From Pieris napi (Eukaryota > Arthropoda > Insecta > Lepidoptera > Pieridae), in contig NC_062244.1 in assembly GCF_905475465.1 (NCBI RefSeq), positions 9,746,501 to 9,810,500 of the forward strand: a stretch of 64,000 bases of DNA, given 5' to 3'. Shown here piece after piece: positions 12,627 through 23,277 of this stretch. The translations under genes and the position numbers were made by a program. How positions within the stretch are numbered: the stretch's first letter is position 1; each line of letters starts with the position of its first letter. The notes beneath the pieces were generated by a model, which was not told the origin of the DNA, did not search any database, and was given only the letters and a program-made list of their open reading frames with translations.

Positions 12627-12903
12627 ATTATGTACTAATTTTGTAAATGACAGTTCAATATAACTATTTTTATGGCTGAGTGGTACATCAACATGATAAA
12701 CACACATCATTATTACAAAAACATGCCATTGAGACTTTAGTCCTTCTTACGAGTATCATTGTTTGTCCAGTGAATTTATTGTAAATGTGTTGAAATAAAA
12801 AATATTCTTAAGAAAAGAAATTTTGAATTTATTTGCAAAAACGCCTTAATAAATTATTCTTATGTGTATAATAAAAACACAAGGATCAAAATTATTAGTT
12901 TGT

Positions 12904-13926
12904 TTATTTATTTTTAGTATGTTTTGCAGCTTTTTTCATTTTTGCCTTAAATGCACTAATATTAACAGTAGGTTCAGTTGATGCATTGTTTTCATATTTC
13001 TTTTCCTCTGGAGGAATAAAATCTTTCTTTCTTGCTTCTTCTTTGGCCTTCTTTGCTTCTTGTTGTTTTTCCTCTTTTTCATGTTTTCGTTTTGCTTTTT
13101 TCTGGTCATCTTTGAGGAAGTATTCACCAGTTGCCAATTCTTTATCAATTTTACTTTCTGGTTGCTGGGGTGGAAATGGAGTGTAAGGTTTTTTGTTGAT
13201 TTTCTTTTTAGGTTGTTTTCTTGGAACATTTTTACTTTTAAAATTAGGTAAAAATCTGTCCCAACTTTCATTTTTTAATCTTGAATCTTTCATCAACTCA
13301 CGCTTAATCATAAGACTTTTAATATTGTACATAGGGTGTATATTTTTCATGGTATCTTCAACAATTCTTCTCACTTGTACTAAACCTTTATATGGGCCTA
13401 CAGCAGATACAGTGTTACCTTGAACTAATACATAACATTCAGTCAATAGTTCTATTGATTTTAATGTTACTCCATTAGGACCAATCAATCTTTGTCGCCT
13501 TTTAAGGAAGGTCTCCTTTTTGCTAACAAATGAGTTAATTTTAATAATGTCGCAACCTATTTCATCTTCTAAAACTCGGACAGCTTGCTCAAAAGGAACA
13601 CTTCTAGATAGTAACTTCATGAAATCTCGTGCTTTTATAATAATATAAGGATCCCACGTTTTCCTCGTAGTTTTAACAGTTAGACTACCTTCAATCAGGT
13701 CTAATTCGGCAACAATGTTATGGTTATTCAATACTTTTTGTACTAAAGGCCAGCATTCTTTAAGATATTGTTCGCGATACTTAGGGAATAAAGTTGCAAA
13801 TTTACTTTCCTCCAGGAGCCCATGTGGATTATCTTCAGGTTTAAATTTTGGTATTTTCATTGACCAAGCATTTTCTACCGGTCCCTTTTGTGTCTCTTCG
13901 TCAGAATCGTTATTTTCCATTGTCAT
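12904..13926 (-). CDS. KRR1: KRR1 small-subunit processome component (dribble homologue), 340 aa
   Basis: A nucleolar RNA-binding protein needed for early 18S rRNA processing and 40S assembly. It is a single exon. Family hallmarks are WSMKIPKFKPEDNPHGLLEE (21-40), SKFATLFPKYREQYLKECWP (41-60), TRKTWDPYIIIKARDFMKLL (87-106) and the degenerate KH loop RLIGPNG (146-152). The tail from about 235 is very Lys-rich (PKKKINKKP, KAKRKHEKEEK), as in other KRR1 proteins. The first Met of the frame is used; a second Met two codons on is equally possible. A TTTATT at 12829-12834 is an AATAAA poly(A) signal on the coding strand about 70 nt past the stop. The gene lies between the RTE insertion and a MITE. 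Confidence 0.97.
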   Translation of the reverse strand: MTMENNDSDEETQKGPVENAWSMKIPKFKPEDNPHGLLEESKFATLFPKYREQYLKECWPLVQKVLNNHNIVAELDLIEGSLTVKTTRKTWDPYIIIKARDFMKLLSRSVPFEQAVRVLEDEIGCDIIKINSFVSKKETFLKRRQRLIGPNGVTLKSIELLTECYVLVQGNTVSAVGPYKGLVQVRRIVEDTMKNIHPMYNIKSLMIKRELMKDSRLKNESWDRFLPNFKSKNVPRKQPKKKINKKPYTPFPPQQPESKIDKELATGEYFLKDDQKKAKRKHEKEEKQQEAKKAKEEARKKDFIPPEEKKYENNASTEPTVNISAFKAKMKKAAKHTKNK

Positions 13927-14178
13927 TTATTTAATATCAATACGAATGTGGTTATTATAATATGAGTTGGTTATAAGAAATTTTGGCTACAGCCTACAAC
14001 CTACAACATAATTACATAAATAGTAAATACAAAAGACATTGACAAATATACAAATATGTCGAAATATAATTGACAACAAATACTAGCCTACAGATGAGAA
14101 AAGGTACTAGCTAGTTGCTTAACTCAGTCTGTGCAATTTGTTATAATTAAAACATTTTCATTAAAAAACAATAGCAAT

Positions 14179-15028
14179 TGTGCGTTTTCCAATTACAGCA
14201 CTAGAGCGCATTATGCGGCATAATGCTCAACGTTGAATGTTCCAACTACAGCAACGCTTCGCACAATTGAGCACTCTCAAAACTAATGCTCTCGCGTGCT
14301 TCTCGCAATCAATACCAACACAGTGAGTAGTGACAGAAAATAGACCAGTGTTTTTCTTTAAGTTGGAGTTTATCGAAATTTTCGTTTAAGTAAATATTAT
14401 TTATTGTTGAAAAATTTGTAAGGCTTTCGTTTCGTCGTAGATTTTGAAAATAATTAGTTATTTCAAACTGCAAAAAAAAAAATATAAGTTTGGATGAAGG
14501 TATAAAATATAAATAGTTATTTTTTTATATTCCACATTTAAAATATGAATAAAATTTTATTTTAAAATTCGGATCTGTAAACAAATTTATTTTACAGGTT
14601 TACTTTTGTAAACATTGCAATGGATTTGAAAAAGTATATATTTTTTTTAGAAATCATTTAAAAAAATTACTCAAAACGTACTTAAATGATGTAAACTTCT
14701 TACATGAAACTAAATATTTTACTGTTAAATTAGCTTTTTAAAACCTTTTATTCTTTTAAGGTTTTCTCTTATTTCAGTAAAAAAATGTTAATGAAATAAT
14801 TTGATTATTAAAATAAGCGTAAAAAGTTTTTAACCAATTTTTATATTTTTACGGTGACATATACATTAATGAGGTTGCTAACTCTATTCAGAACATTTTT
14901 TTTCAACACTGACTTAGCGCATTCTGCTGATGCATTTGAAAACTAATTCACGTTCCAATTAAGCTTCAGCATTATGCGGCATTGTGCGGCACTGAGTCGC
15001 ATTATGCTCTGTAATTGGAAAACGCACA
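14179..15028. mobile_element. Non-autonomous DNA transposon (850 bp) with TGTGCGTTTTCCAATTAC ends
   Basis: The terminal repeat TGTGCGTTTTCCAATTACAG at 14179 is perfectly inverted at 15009-15028. Subterminal GCATTATGCGGCA motifs occur near both ends (14208-14225 and 14968-15005). The interior is AT-rich with no ORF. No target duplication is convincing, so the superfamily is not assigned. Confidence 0.7.
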
Positions 15029-15367
15029 TTATTAGCATTATATATTTATGCCTTCGTAACGTCAAAGTTGAAAGAAATAAATTATAATCATAATACTATT
15101 TGTATTTGTTACAATACCATAAGTAATATATTGTAGAAATCTTACTTCTTTTTTTTTTTTTTTTTTTTTAAATATTGGCCCGCACGGTTTGTGCATTGTG
15201 GCTCAGGGTCAAAAACAGGGAAACGGGTAAAAACATAAAATTATCGTCTGGAAAGGAATTTAGGAATAGAAAATAATGAATCTATAAAATAAAAGATCAA
15301 TTCTTATAAATCTACATAAAAAAGGAGTGTAAGAAAACATATTTACATATATTTACGTTCATATTGT

Positions 15368-18300
15368 CTAAATTTTTATATTATTACTTAAGATAAAATC
15401 TGCTAAAAGTTTATAAACATGTGGGTCCAATGTTGAAAGTAAACATGATATGGATGAAGGGAAAGGAATTGGAAGGGAAATGAGACCTTCGAGAAGAGCC
15501 GACCGGTCGCGTCGAGGACAAACAAATATGATGTGATTTAAATCACCTACATCATATCCGCAATCGCACGTAGGGCTCTCATTAATATTTAACTTAGTAA
15601 GATGAGCTGGGGTGCAGACGTGTCCCAGTCGCATACGAGACAGTACTGTTGTAACTTTTTTACCGAATCTCAGTCTCCAAAACCAGGGCTTACTGGGTAT
15701 AGAAGGTTGAATAGTACGATAATGGCGACCTTTTGAACTATCTTGAGACCAGGATTCAGTCCAGGAATTCCTGAGATAAATCCCTGAAAAAGACATCAAG
15801 TCATGCGCATAGTTTCTAAAAATGTCTACATCTCCACTCTCCACCGCCTCATTGGCTAAACGATCGGCTTTCTCGTTTCCAGATATTCCACAGTGACCAG
15901 GAACCCATGCAAACGATACGGAATAGTTTTCTTTTATACATTTTAATAGCAGGTTTCTAATTTCGGAAATGACAGGGAATTGATAATGTGATCCAAATGG
16001 GAACCGGGCTAAGGCATTCAAAGAACTTAGTGAATCTGTAAAAATTACAGTTTTTTGAAGTTTTAGTAGAAGGATGTATTCTATGGCTTTAACAAGGCCA
16101 ATACATTCGCCAGTGAACACGGAGGATTCAGGAGGGAGTTTAGTTTTTTGAACAATATTGTAATTAGAGTGCAGTACACCAACACCTACACAGCTATCTT
16201 TGGAATGCTTAGATGCATCTGTAAATATTCGATGCCATTGTGGCCACTTGGTATCAACAATATAGTTAAATGTTAACTTTTGGTTTTGTTCAATTTTCAC
16301 AAGACCTGTGCTAGTATGTATATCAGGAGAGATTACAAGGGAATCATAACTATATTTAAACAATGGATTAGAAGTCGCTTGGTGAGTAGGAGCCTCAAAA
16401 TAAGTAAATCTTCTGTAACTTTCAACCAAACATGGTGGGCGTTTGTTTTTCCAATAACTACAATTGGGGATTAAAGATGCCAGGCAAGTCAGTTTAGGTG
16501 TTAGGATATGGTTACTGAATTGGATACAACGGAATAGGAATTTATCAGACAGAAATTGCCGTCGTAAGCTTAATGGAGGCTCTACACACTCGACTCTCAT
16601 ACAGTTGATTGGACTTGACTTCATAGCTCCTAGGACTATTCTCATTGCTTTAGCCTGAATACTATCCATTTTTTTAAAACCAGAAATATTTCCTGGTTCC
16701 AACAGAAAATTACCGTAATCCATTACACTTCTGATTATGGCGTTGTAAATCAGTTTTAAGGAGTGTGAATGCGCTCCCCACCAGATGCCCGATAAGCATC
16801 TAAGAATATTCAAATTACGTTCACATCTTGCAGTTACATATTCACAATGGGGTACACCGGTAAGCTTGGAATCTAGAATTACTCCTAAGAATTTGACGTC
16901 ATTAGTTGAGGGAATCAAAACACTATTGAACTTTACATGGACCGGGGGAGGCCTACGCATTCTGGAAAACAACACAACCCTACTCTTGGATACAGATAAG
17001 TCTAAACCATTCGAATTAAGCCATGATTTTAAAAATGAAAGGGAAGATGTTAGAGCTTGGCAATTATTTTCAATCGATTTTCCCGATTTGTATATAAGAA
17101 GATCGTCTGCATATTGTAATACGTTTGCTGATGCCTGCAATGATGTTTCTAAATCATATGTGTAGATGTTGTAGAGCAAAGGACTGAGCACAGAACCCTG
17201 TGGTAATCCTTTCCACACAGTCCGCGATAGTTTGACATCTTCGATAAATAAATTAATGTATCTTTCTCTGAGCATATTGATAATAAAGTTTGACAGAATC
17301 GGTGGTACATCTAAGTAAAGCAATTTTCCCCTAAGAACCGATATAAGAACATTGTCATAAGCTGAGCTTATATCTAAGAAAGTAGCTACTATCGACTCGT
17401 TGTTTGAAAAAGCTAATCTTATGTCCGTAGTGAATATACCTAAGCTATCCATTGTGCTTCTACTTTTCCTAAAACCGAATTGTGACGTTGCTAATAAATT
17501 TTTACTCTCTAAAAACCATTCTAAACGGATTTTAACTAGGTGTTCTGCTGTTTTCATTAAAACAGAAGAAAGGACAATAGGTCTGTAAGAAGAAGGATCA
17601 TCGGCTGGTTTATTGTCTTTTAAAATAGGAATAATAGATTGAGTGATCCAAGACTTGGGAATGCACCCAGAAATCATAATAGAATTTATAATATTTAAGT
17701 ACAGCATCAGCACACGGTCCGAAAGGTTTTTCAAAAAAGAATATGGAATCCCATCTTCTCCTGGAGTAGAATCTTTTACGTTATTGAGTACACCTTTAAG
17801 TTCGATCAAAGAGAATGGAGCGTTTAATCCAGTTTGGTCATCGGAAATGTAAGCAGGAATAGATAATGGAGGAAATGCCTCTTCCGGTACAGAAGGGGGT
17901 GCAAGATGATCCATGAACTGATCAGCTAGGGTTAGCGGTAATTTAGAAGAGGGAGAATTATTATATGCAGATCTAAATCTACGAATATTACGCCAGACCT
18001 CTGACGGGCTGACGTCTGGGCTAATGGAGGCACAAAATGATTGCCAACCATCATATCTCTTTTTCTTAAACAATTTTTTAGCACTACGGGCAGATTCTAA
18101 ATATAACTCGAAATTTTCTTCTGACATCTCCTCACAGTAATTTTTTTCAGCCTGTTTTCTTGTTTTTATTGCAGCTGTACATTCATGATCCCACCAGGGA
18201 GGCGAAGGAATTTGCGATCGGAACTTAGTTTTAGTGCAAAAAGATTCATCGGCAGCTTCAATCAAAACCTGAGAAAGAATTTCGGCAGAGATCTGATCAC

Positions 18301-19069
18301 CTTCTTGAGAATAAATACTAGTTTTCTGCTCTACTCGTTGGTTGAATAATTCCCAATCAGCGTTGTTTAATCTGTATTTAAAACGAGGAGAGCGAGTGGT
18401 TTTGGTAGGTTTGTGTGAAGGAAAAGTAATTACAAGTGGAAAGTGGTCACTACCATACGAAGATGCAAGAGGGTGCCAGTCCAAAGTTGAAGCTAAATCA
18501 GGTGAACATAAAGATAGATCAGGCGCACTTGCACCTTCACTTGGACCAGTAACACGGGTTGGCAGCCCAGTGTTTAAAATACAGATACAATGAGAATCTA
18601 TAATATCTAATAATTGATCTCCATAATAGTTGGAAGAAGTGCTTCCCCAGGATTGATGTTGGCAATTAAAATCACCTAGGACTAAGAATGGCCTTGGAAG
18701 GATGGAAAACAGTTGGTTAAGATGAGAAAAAATGTTTACATTAGGACGAGAAAAATAAATAGACACTATACAAATTTTATTTACAATAGCAGCAATGACT
18801 GATAAGTCATCTCCGAATGAGGGAAGTGGAAATAAGGAATAGGGGAGATTATTTTTAATGACTATGGCAACACCGCCATAGCCGTCAGGTCTGTCCTGTC
18901 GGAGAATAACATAACCTGGAATTCGAAAAGTCAATTCCGGGCGAAGCCATGTTTCCGACAGAGTTGAGACAAATGGTTCAAATTTATTATGCAAATGGAT
19001 TAAATCATTTTTATTGCAGATAGCGCTTCTGCAATTCCACTGGATTATTTGTTCGCGTTCGTGGCGCAT
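15368..19069 (-). CDS. LINE ORF2: endonuclease, reverse transcriptase, RNase H (1,233 aa)
   Basis: The polyprotein drives target-primed reverse transcription. The N-terminal AP-type endonuclease shows its key residues: QWNCRS, SETW, GDFNCQHQSWG, APDLSL and YGSDHFPL. The RT domain has PGEDGIPYSFLKNL, SQFGFRKSRSTMD, LPQGSVLSPLLYN and catalytic YADD near residue 650. RNase H follows from about 950 (FTDASKHS, ECIGLVKAIE, FTDSLSSLNAL, WVPGHCGISGNEKADRLANEA). The C-terminus has a Cys/His cluster (CDCGYDVGDLNHIIFVCP). No stop or frameshift is visible. The start overlaps ORF1 by 59 bp in a different frame, suggesting coupled translation. Confidence 0.93.
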   Translation of the reverse strand: MRHEREQIIQWNCRSAICNKNDLIHLHNKFEPFVSTLSETWLRPELTFRIPGYVILRQDRPDGYGGVAIVIKNNLPYSLFPLPSFGDDLSVIAAIVNKICIVSIYFSRPNVNIFSHLNQLFSILPRPFLVLGDFNCQHQSWGSTSSNYYGDQLLDIIDSHCICILNTGLPTRVTGPSEGASAPDLSLCSPDLASTLDWHPLASSYGSDHFPLVITFPSHKPTKTTRSPRFKYRLNNADWELFNQRVEQKTSIYSQEGDQISAEILSQVLIEAADESFCTKTKFRSQIPSPPWWDHECTAAIKTRKQAEKNYCEEMSEENFELYLESARSAKKLFKKKRYDGWQSFCASISPDVSPSEVWRNIRRFRSAYNNSPSSKLPLTLADQFMDHLAPPSVPEEAFPPLSIPAYISDDQTGLNAPFSLIELKGVLNNVKDSTPGEDGIPYSFLKNLSDRVLMLYLNIINSIMISGCIPKSWITQSIIPILKDNKPADDPSSYRPIVLSSVLMKTAEHLVKIRLEWFLESKNLLATSQFGFRKSRSTMDSLGIFTTDIRLAFSNNESIVATFLDISSAYDNVLISVLRGKLLYLDVPPILSNFIINMLRERYINLFIEDVKLSRTVWKGLPQGSVLSPLLYNIYTYDLETSLQASANVLQYADDLLIYKSGKSIENNCQALTSSLSFLKSWLNSNGLDLSVSKSRVVLFSRMRRPPPVHVKFNSVLIPSTNDVKFLGVILDSKLTGVPHCEYVTARCERNLNILRCLSGIWWGAHSHSLKLIYNAIIRSVMDYGNFLLEPGNISGFKKMDSIQAKAMRIVLGAMKSSPINCMRVECVEPPLSLRRQFLSDKFLFRCIQFSNHILTPKLTCLASLIPNCSYWKNKRPPCLVESYRRFTYFEAPTHQATSNPLFKYSYDSLVISPDIHTSTGLVKIEQNQKLTFNYIVDTKWPQWHRIFTDASKHSKDSCVGVGVLHSNYNIVQKTKLPPESSVFTGECIGLVKAIEYILLLKLQKTVIFTDSLSSLNALARFPFGSHYQFPVISEIRNLLLKCIKENYSVSFAWVPGHCGISGNEKADRLANEAVESGDVDIFRNYAHDLMSFSGIYLRNSWTESWSQDSSKGRHYRTIQPSIPSKPWFWRLRFGKKVTTVLSRMRLGHVCTPAHLTKLNINESPTCDCGYDVGDLNHIIFVCPRRDRSALLEGLISLPIPFPSSISCLLSTLDPHVYKLLADFILSNNIKI

Positions 19070-20633
19070 AAGAGGATTTTAATTGAGTTAAGGAAGCAAT
19101 CATTTGGCGGCGTTGTTCGGTTACGTTGTTGTCAGAGTTAGAATTAGATTTAATTTCAGTCAAAAGTTGGATTAAATCAGAGATTATGTCATTATTGTTA
19201 ACGTTACTGTTTATTAAAGCGACCCCGTTAGAAGGAGCTGGAGCGTCGTAGTCCTTTATCAAATTTAAGTGTTCTGTTTTGTTATACCCCAGTCGTTTTA
19301 GTTTGGGGGATGTTGGTTTAGCAAATATTGTTTTCTTATAAGATCTACTATACGACGGAATCGAGGGAGAGGAAGGCGATATATGTGGGACAGGAGAATT
19401 AGGAGTATTCTGGATGTTTGAAAACTTAACTATATCAGCAAAAGATTTAGAAACTGGATCATACACTTTATTTGCTTCTGCATAAGATACACATCTCTGA
19501 GCCATATACAATTTAATTTTAGTCTGCCGTTCATATTCTGGACACTTTCTGTTTGTAGCAAAGTGTAGACCAGAACATAGGCAGCAAGTCGCGGCATCAT
19601 CTTGTATGTTGCATGTGTCCCCAGTATGGCCTTGGCCACACTTGTAACAGCGGGGCCGAGAGTTACAATTAGACTTAGTATGACCAAATCGGCAACAAGA
19701 ATAGCACTGAATAGTGGGGTATGCGTAAAGTTCCACGGGCAGGGCATTGTAGCAGACAAATACATGTTTAGGAAGGGTTTGACCATCGAAAGTTATTACA
19801 ATAGTCTGTGATGGCTTCCACTCAGGAGGGCTGCTGTTACGTACTTTATAATTAAGTCGTCTAATTTTTATAATTCCTCCGCTGCCTACAGGCAGAGAGA
19901 TGTTGTCTAATATCTCTTCGGGAGACCATTCCGCGGGAACGCCTCGCACCAGGCCCATTCGGGTCACATTAAATGAGGGAATAAAAGCTTTGTAATTATT
20001 TCTTGCCAGGCAAGGGTTATTAATAAATTCGTTTGCACATTTGTGGTCAGAGAATGATAGGGAAATTCTGTTTCTGCCTATCCTTTTGATGCTACCATTA
20101 ATTATGTTTTTAAAAGAATTTTTCTTGAGGAAATAACCAAATTGAACGGGGTGAAGGGAGGGGATGTCCGTATCTGAAGAAACTTTTTGCGCATGAACTA
20201 CGAATGGCCCTATGTCATAGGCCTCATAAGACGTTCGGCCTGTAGGATTTTTTATGGACTGAGAAACGTCTGATGGAGGTGATGGGTGCTGTTGGGTATT
20301 AACAGTTGCTGTATCTACACGGTCTACTTTGTTCTGAAAACTATCTAGAGCATTAGCGTTCTTAAGCCCAGTACTTATTGAGGGAATTTCAATTTCCGGT
20401 ATTTGGCACGAGCAATCAGTGTCCTTTTGTTTGTTCCGACGCGTCGGATCGAATCTTTTTTTCCTTTTGTTGCAGTGTTTGCAAATTTTACCTACTCGCA
20501 TTCTTTTTCGGTCATTCCGTTGATCCACATCTGTATCTACACTGGACTCGTCCAGTTTAGAAAATCTATTTTCTATTATAATATTACAAGCTACCTCGGG
20601 GGGCGAGCCCCCGGTATCCGGGGGCTCGTCCAT
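19011..20633 (-). CDS. LINE ORF1: gag-like nucleic-acid-binding protein (540 aa)
   Basis: It packages the LINE RNA. The first third is acidic to polar and low in complexity. A central PRE_C2HC-like region (SLSFSDHKCANEFIN, RGVPAEWSPEEI, IKIRRLNYKV) is followed by three CCHC knuckles near residues 305-360: CYSCCRFGHTKSNC, CYKCGQGHTGDTC and CCLCSGLHFATNRKC. This layout is typical of I-like elements. The ATG at 20633 is followed by an open frame to the ORF2 overlap. Confidence 0.88.
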   Translation of the reverse strand: MDEPPDTGGSPPEVACNIIIENRFSKLDESSVDTDVDQRNDRKRMRVGKICKHCNKRKKRFDPTRRNKQKDTDCSCQIPEIEIPSISTGLKNANALDSFQNKVDRVDTATVNTQQHPSPPSDVSQSIKNPTGRTSYEAYDIGPFVVHAQKVSSDTDIPSLHPVQFGYFLKKNSFKNIINGSIKRIGRNRISLSFSDHKCANEFINNPCLARNNYKAFIPSFNVTRMGLVRGVPAEWSPEEILDNISLPVGSGGIIKIRRLNYKVRNSSPPEWKPSQTIVITFDGQTLPKHVFVCYNALPVELYAYPTIQCYSCCRFGHTKSNCNSRPRCYKCGQGHTGDTCNIQDDAATCCLCSGLHFATNRKCPEYERQTKIKLYMAQRCVSYAEANKVYDPVSKSFADIVKFSNIQNTPNSPVPHISPSSPSIPSYSRSYKKTIFAKPTSPKLKRLGYNKTEHLNLIKDYDAPAPSNGVALINSNVNNNDIISDLIQLLTEIKSNSNSDNNVTEQRRQMIASLTQLKSSYAPRTRTNNPVELQKRYLQ

Positions 20634-21059
20634 TTTTTCGCCTGACTCCAGGCCTTGAGGAAAAAGTATACAAACTTACCAGATACTGTAGAATATATAC
20701 ACAAATGAATAAACAAAACTATTAAATTAAACTACTACATACAAATATATACAAACTGATCTTTTATACAAGTTAAATTAAATTTAAAAATTTCACAAGA
20801 AAAAACACTCCCGCCACGACCAACGTTTCCCGCGCTTTTTTTCTATCTCCATCTTACTTCTTTATTATTAAGAAAGTTTGTAATAAAATGTAGCTTTATA
20901 ATATACGTGCGACATGTACGAGATCCGTCTACAGGATTAGTGCGTTCATCGGTTATTTGCTAAAAACCCAATTTTTATGTATATTTATAAGGTGCTACTC
21001 TTATTTGTAGTTATTATTGGATATTAGGATAAAAGAAGAAAAGATAAAATCTGAAATTT

Positions 21060-22691
21060 TTAGTTCTTTATTTTTAAAAGTTTCAGCTTAGGAACTGCAA
21101 CATTTTTTCCAATATACTTCTTACCGTTTATAAAAGGCTGCAAAATCTCAGGTATTAGTATTTTGCCCTTTGGATGCTGATGTGTTTCAACTAGAGAAAT
21201 GAGCATTCTAGGTACAGCACATGCTGTCCCATTTAATGTATGCACATGCTTAGTGGTTATACCATCCATATATTTAATATTAAGACGTCTGGCTTGATAG
21301 TCTGTACAATTACTGCAACTAGATATCTCTCCATAGTTATTTCTCCCTGGCATCCAAGCTTCAATGTCATATTTCCTAAAAAAATTTTTTTTTTTACAAT
21401 ATTCTTTTCATCATCCTACTTAATTAAGATCCCAGTCATGCATTGACAATTAAGTTCTTTAATTTTTCATGTATAAATAAATCAAAATCATAGAGGTGTG
21501 AAACTAAAACAAATAATACAAACCGAAATGCTGGTGCACCTAATTCATGTGGTGGCATGTCCAAAACTCTCATATGTATCCCTAAAGGAGAGAATAATTC
21601 CTCTTGTGTCTTTCTTATGTATTCCAAAGTATCATCTGAATCTTCTTGTTTTGAAACAACAAACATCTCTACTTTAGTAAATTGGTGTACTCTATAAAAG
21701 AATATTTCAAAAACTGTTAACGCTTGAAGCAAAAATCTGTGAAGAAATGTGAAAAATACTACCTATATGTTCCTCTTTCTTCAATTGTATTAGAAGTTTC
21801 AGCTCTATAGCATCTACTCACCGATGCTAATTTTAAAGGTAATTTTTTACTGTCATGTTGTGTATTACTCAACATGCCAGCTAGTGACATTTCAGCAGTA
21901 CCAGATAAGTGTAAGTCAGCGCCATGAAGAACAGGATCTAGTGAATAGATCTGTAACAGATTATAAAAAATAAGATTAAAATACAAAGGATAGGCATGAT
22001 CATAACATTTATGACTTTCTCAATAACAGTAACTTAATAATTTAACTACATGACATTTTATGAAATTTTAAATATAAAGTAGGAAATAAGCTGTTACCTG
22101 AGTACGGTCACCATTGACTGCCATACCGCAACTTTGAATTATATTCCTTGATAATACATCAGGTACTGACACCAGATTAAAACCCTTTTTAAGTAAATAT
22201 GACACAGTATATTTTAATAATGCCTCTTCATACTCTGCTAATTCACCAAAATAATAGTAACTTTTGTTATCGCATGTGTAACCAAGCTTATCTGTTCTCA
22301 TTAAATTTAATAATTGTGTTATTTCACTGAATTCAAGAGGCTTGTAGGATCCAAAATCTTTTTTAAGATTAATAGTGTTAATGGTACGAGGATGTTCCTT
22401 GTAATCTCGAACATCAGGGTGGGTTATGTTAGGCAATTTAACTAGTTCAGTGTAAAAATTCTCCTTTATACTTTCATACATACTATCACGCCTTGAAAGT
22501 GATTTAAACTTTTCATACAATTCATGAACTCTGTTTATGTCACCGACACCCTTTCTTATTTCAATGTTGTGTTTTATTTCCGATAAATTTTGTCTGTGAC
22601 AATAATATTCGACGTCTATTTCAGGATAACATGTTGAAAATAATTTTTTACCAATATTACAATGTATTCTTCTTATGAAAGGTGACAGCAT
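21060..22691 (-). CDS. SARS2: Serine--tRNA ligase, mitochondrial (421 aa, 4 exons)
   Basis: It charges mitochondrial tRNA-Ser with serine. Coding exons on the minus strand are 22691-22098, 21950-21763, 21691-21524 and 21375-21060; phases join exactly to 421 codons plus stop. The class II core is complete: GTAEMSLAG, motif 2 RCYRAETS...RGTYRVHQFTKVEMF (residues 244-270) and motif 3 LNGTACAVPRML (364-375), both with their arginines. That argues for the catalytic mitochondrial enzyme rather than the insect paralogue SLIMP, which has lost activity. The N-terminal tRNA-binding arm is short (RKGVGDINRVHELYEKFKSL). The first residues are basic and hydroxylated, fitting an import signal. A Gypsy element is inserted about 240 bp upstream of the ATG. 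Confidence 0.95.
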
Positions 22692-22930
22692 CTCTATTGC
22701 TAAGATTTTTATTTTACAAACAACCGAGTATCGACGGGCGACAACGTATTAGTTATTACTTAAGTCTGCTGTCTGACCCACATATGACATAACTTTATCC
22801 TATTACTTATAATATTTAAAATACGTCTTTAAGTCGCACTCCGTTCGTAATCACTAATCATGAAATCAATGATTTATGAGAGAACAGGGGGTCTAGCCAT
22901 ATTGGTGTCGAAAAGTATTCTACATACACT
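22692..22930. promoter_or_regulatory. Presumed SerRS promoter, cut off by the Gypsy insertion
   Basis: The sequence between the SerRS start codon and the Gypsy target site. It holds GGGGGTCTAGCCATATTGG at 22887-22905. No coding sequence. Promoter function is inferred only from position. Confidence 0.35.
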
Positions 22931-23169
22931 TATGGGATGTTCTATCTTATAATAAATCATAACCCATATTTAACTTTGTTCATTGGTTTATTCTTCACAA
23001 GAGTCATTAATTTATATTCTTATAGAAAAACCCATGGAAAAAATATACATATCTCACTCCTCTGAAGTCTGTCTTGAGTGACATTAGTTTTTCTTCTTTT
23101 TATTAACCGCCGGTATTTGTGTTGCCACATACATCAAAATATGAAAGAAAGTACTACACAAACGCTACA
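22931..23169 (-). repeat. 3' LTR of the Gypsy element
   Basis: 239 bp, identical to 27718-27956. On the element strand it begins TGTAGCG and ends CATCCCATA. The purine-rich tract next to it (23170-23181, GTAGGGGGGTGG on the element strand) is the polypurine tract. Confidence 0.9.
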
Positions 23170-23277
23170 CCACCCCCCTACGGAGACAGAAAAACTAAGG
23201 CGAAAAATTGTAGTATATAACAATAAAATAAAAAAAAAAACTTAAAATATTTGACATTACAAAGAAAAACTTAATAT

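Larger units (their letters stand above)
15152..20850 (-). mobile_element. Apparently full-length I/Jockey-type LINE with 13-bp target duplication
   Basis: A 13-bp repeat ATCTTACTTCTTT flanks it (15139-15151 and 20851-20863). Next to the left copy is a run of T, the poly(A) tail of a minus-strand element. It holds a roughly 217-bp 5' leader (20634-20850), a gag-like ORF1, ORF2 with endonuclease, RT and RNase H, and a 3' UTR (15171-15367). The three zinc knuckles plus the RNase H domain favour the I clade over Jockey proper. The right duplication overlaps a likely poly(A) signal of the SerRS gene (TTTATT at 20861-20866). Confidence 0.92.

Noticed and set aside
12986..13960. Several plus-strand ORFs opposite KRR1
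   Set aside because: Shadows of the KRR1 coding strand, rich in Phe/Leu/Ser from its Lys codons.
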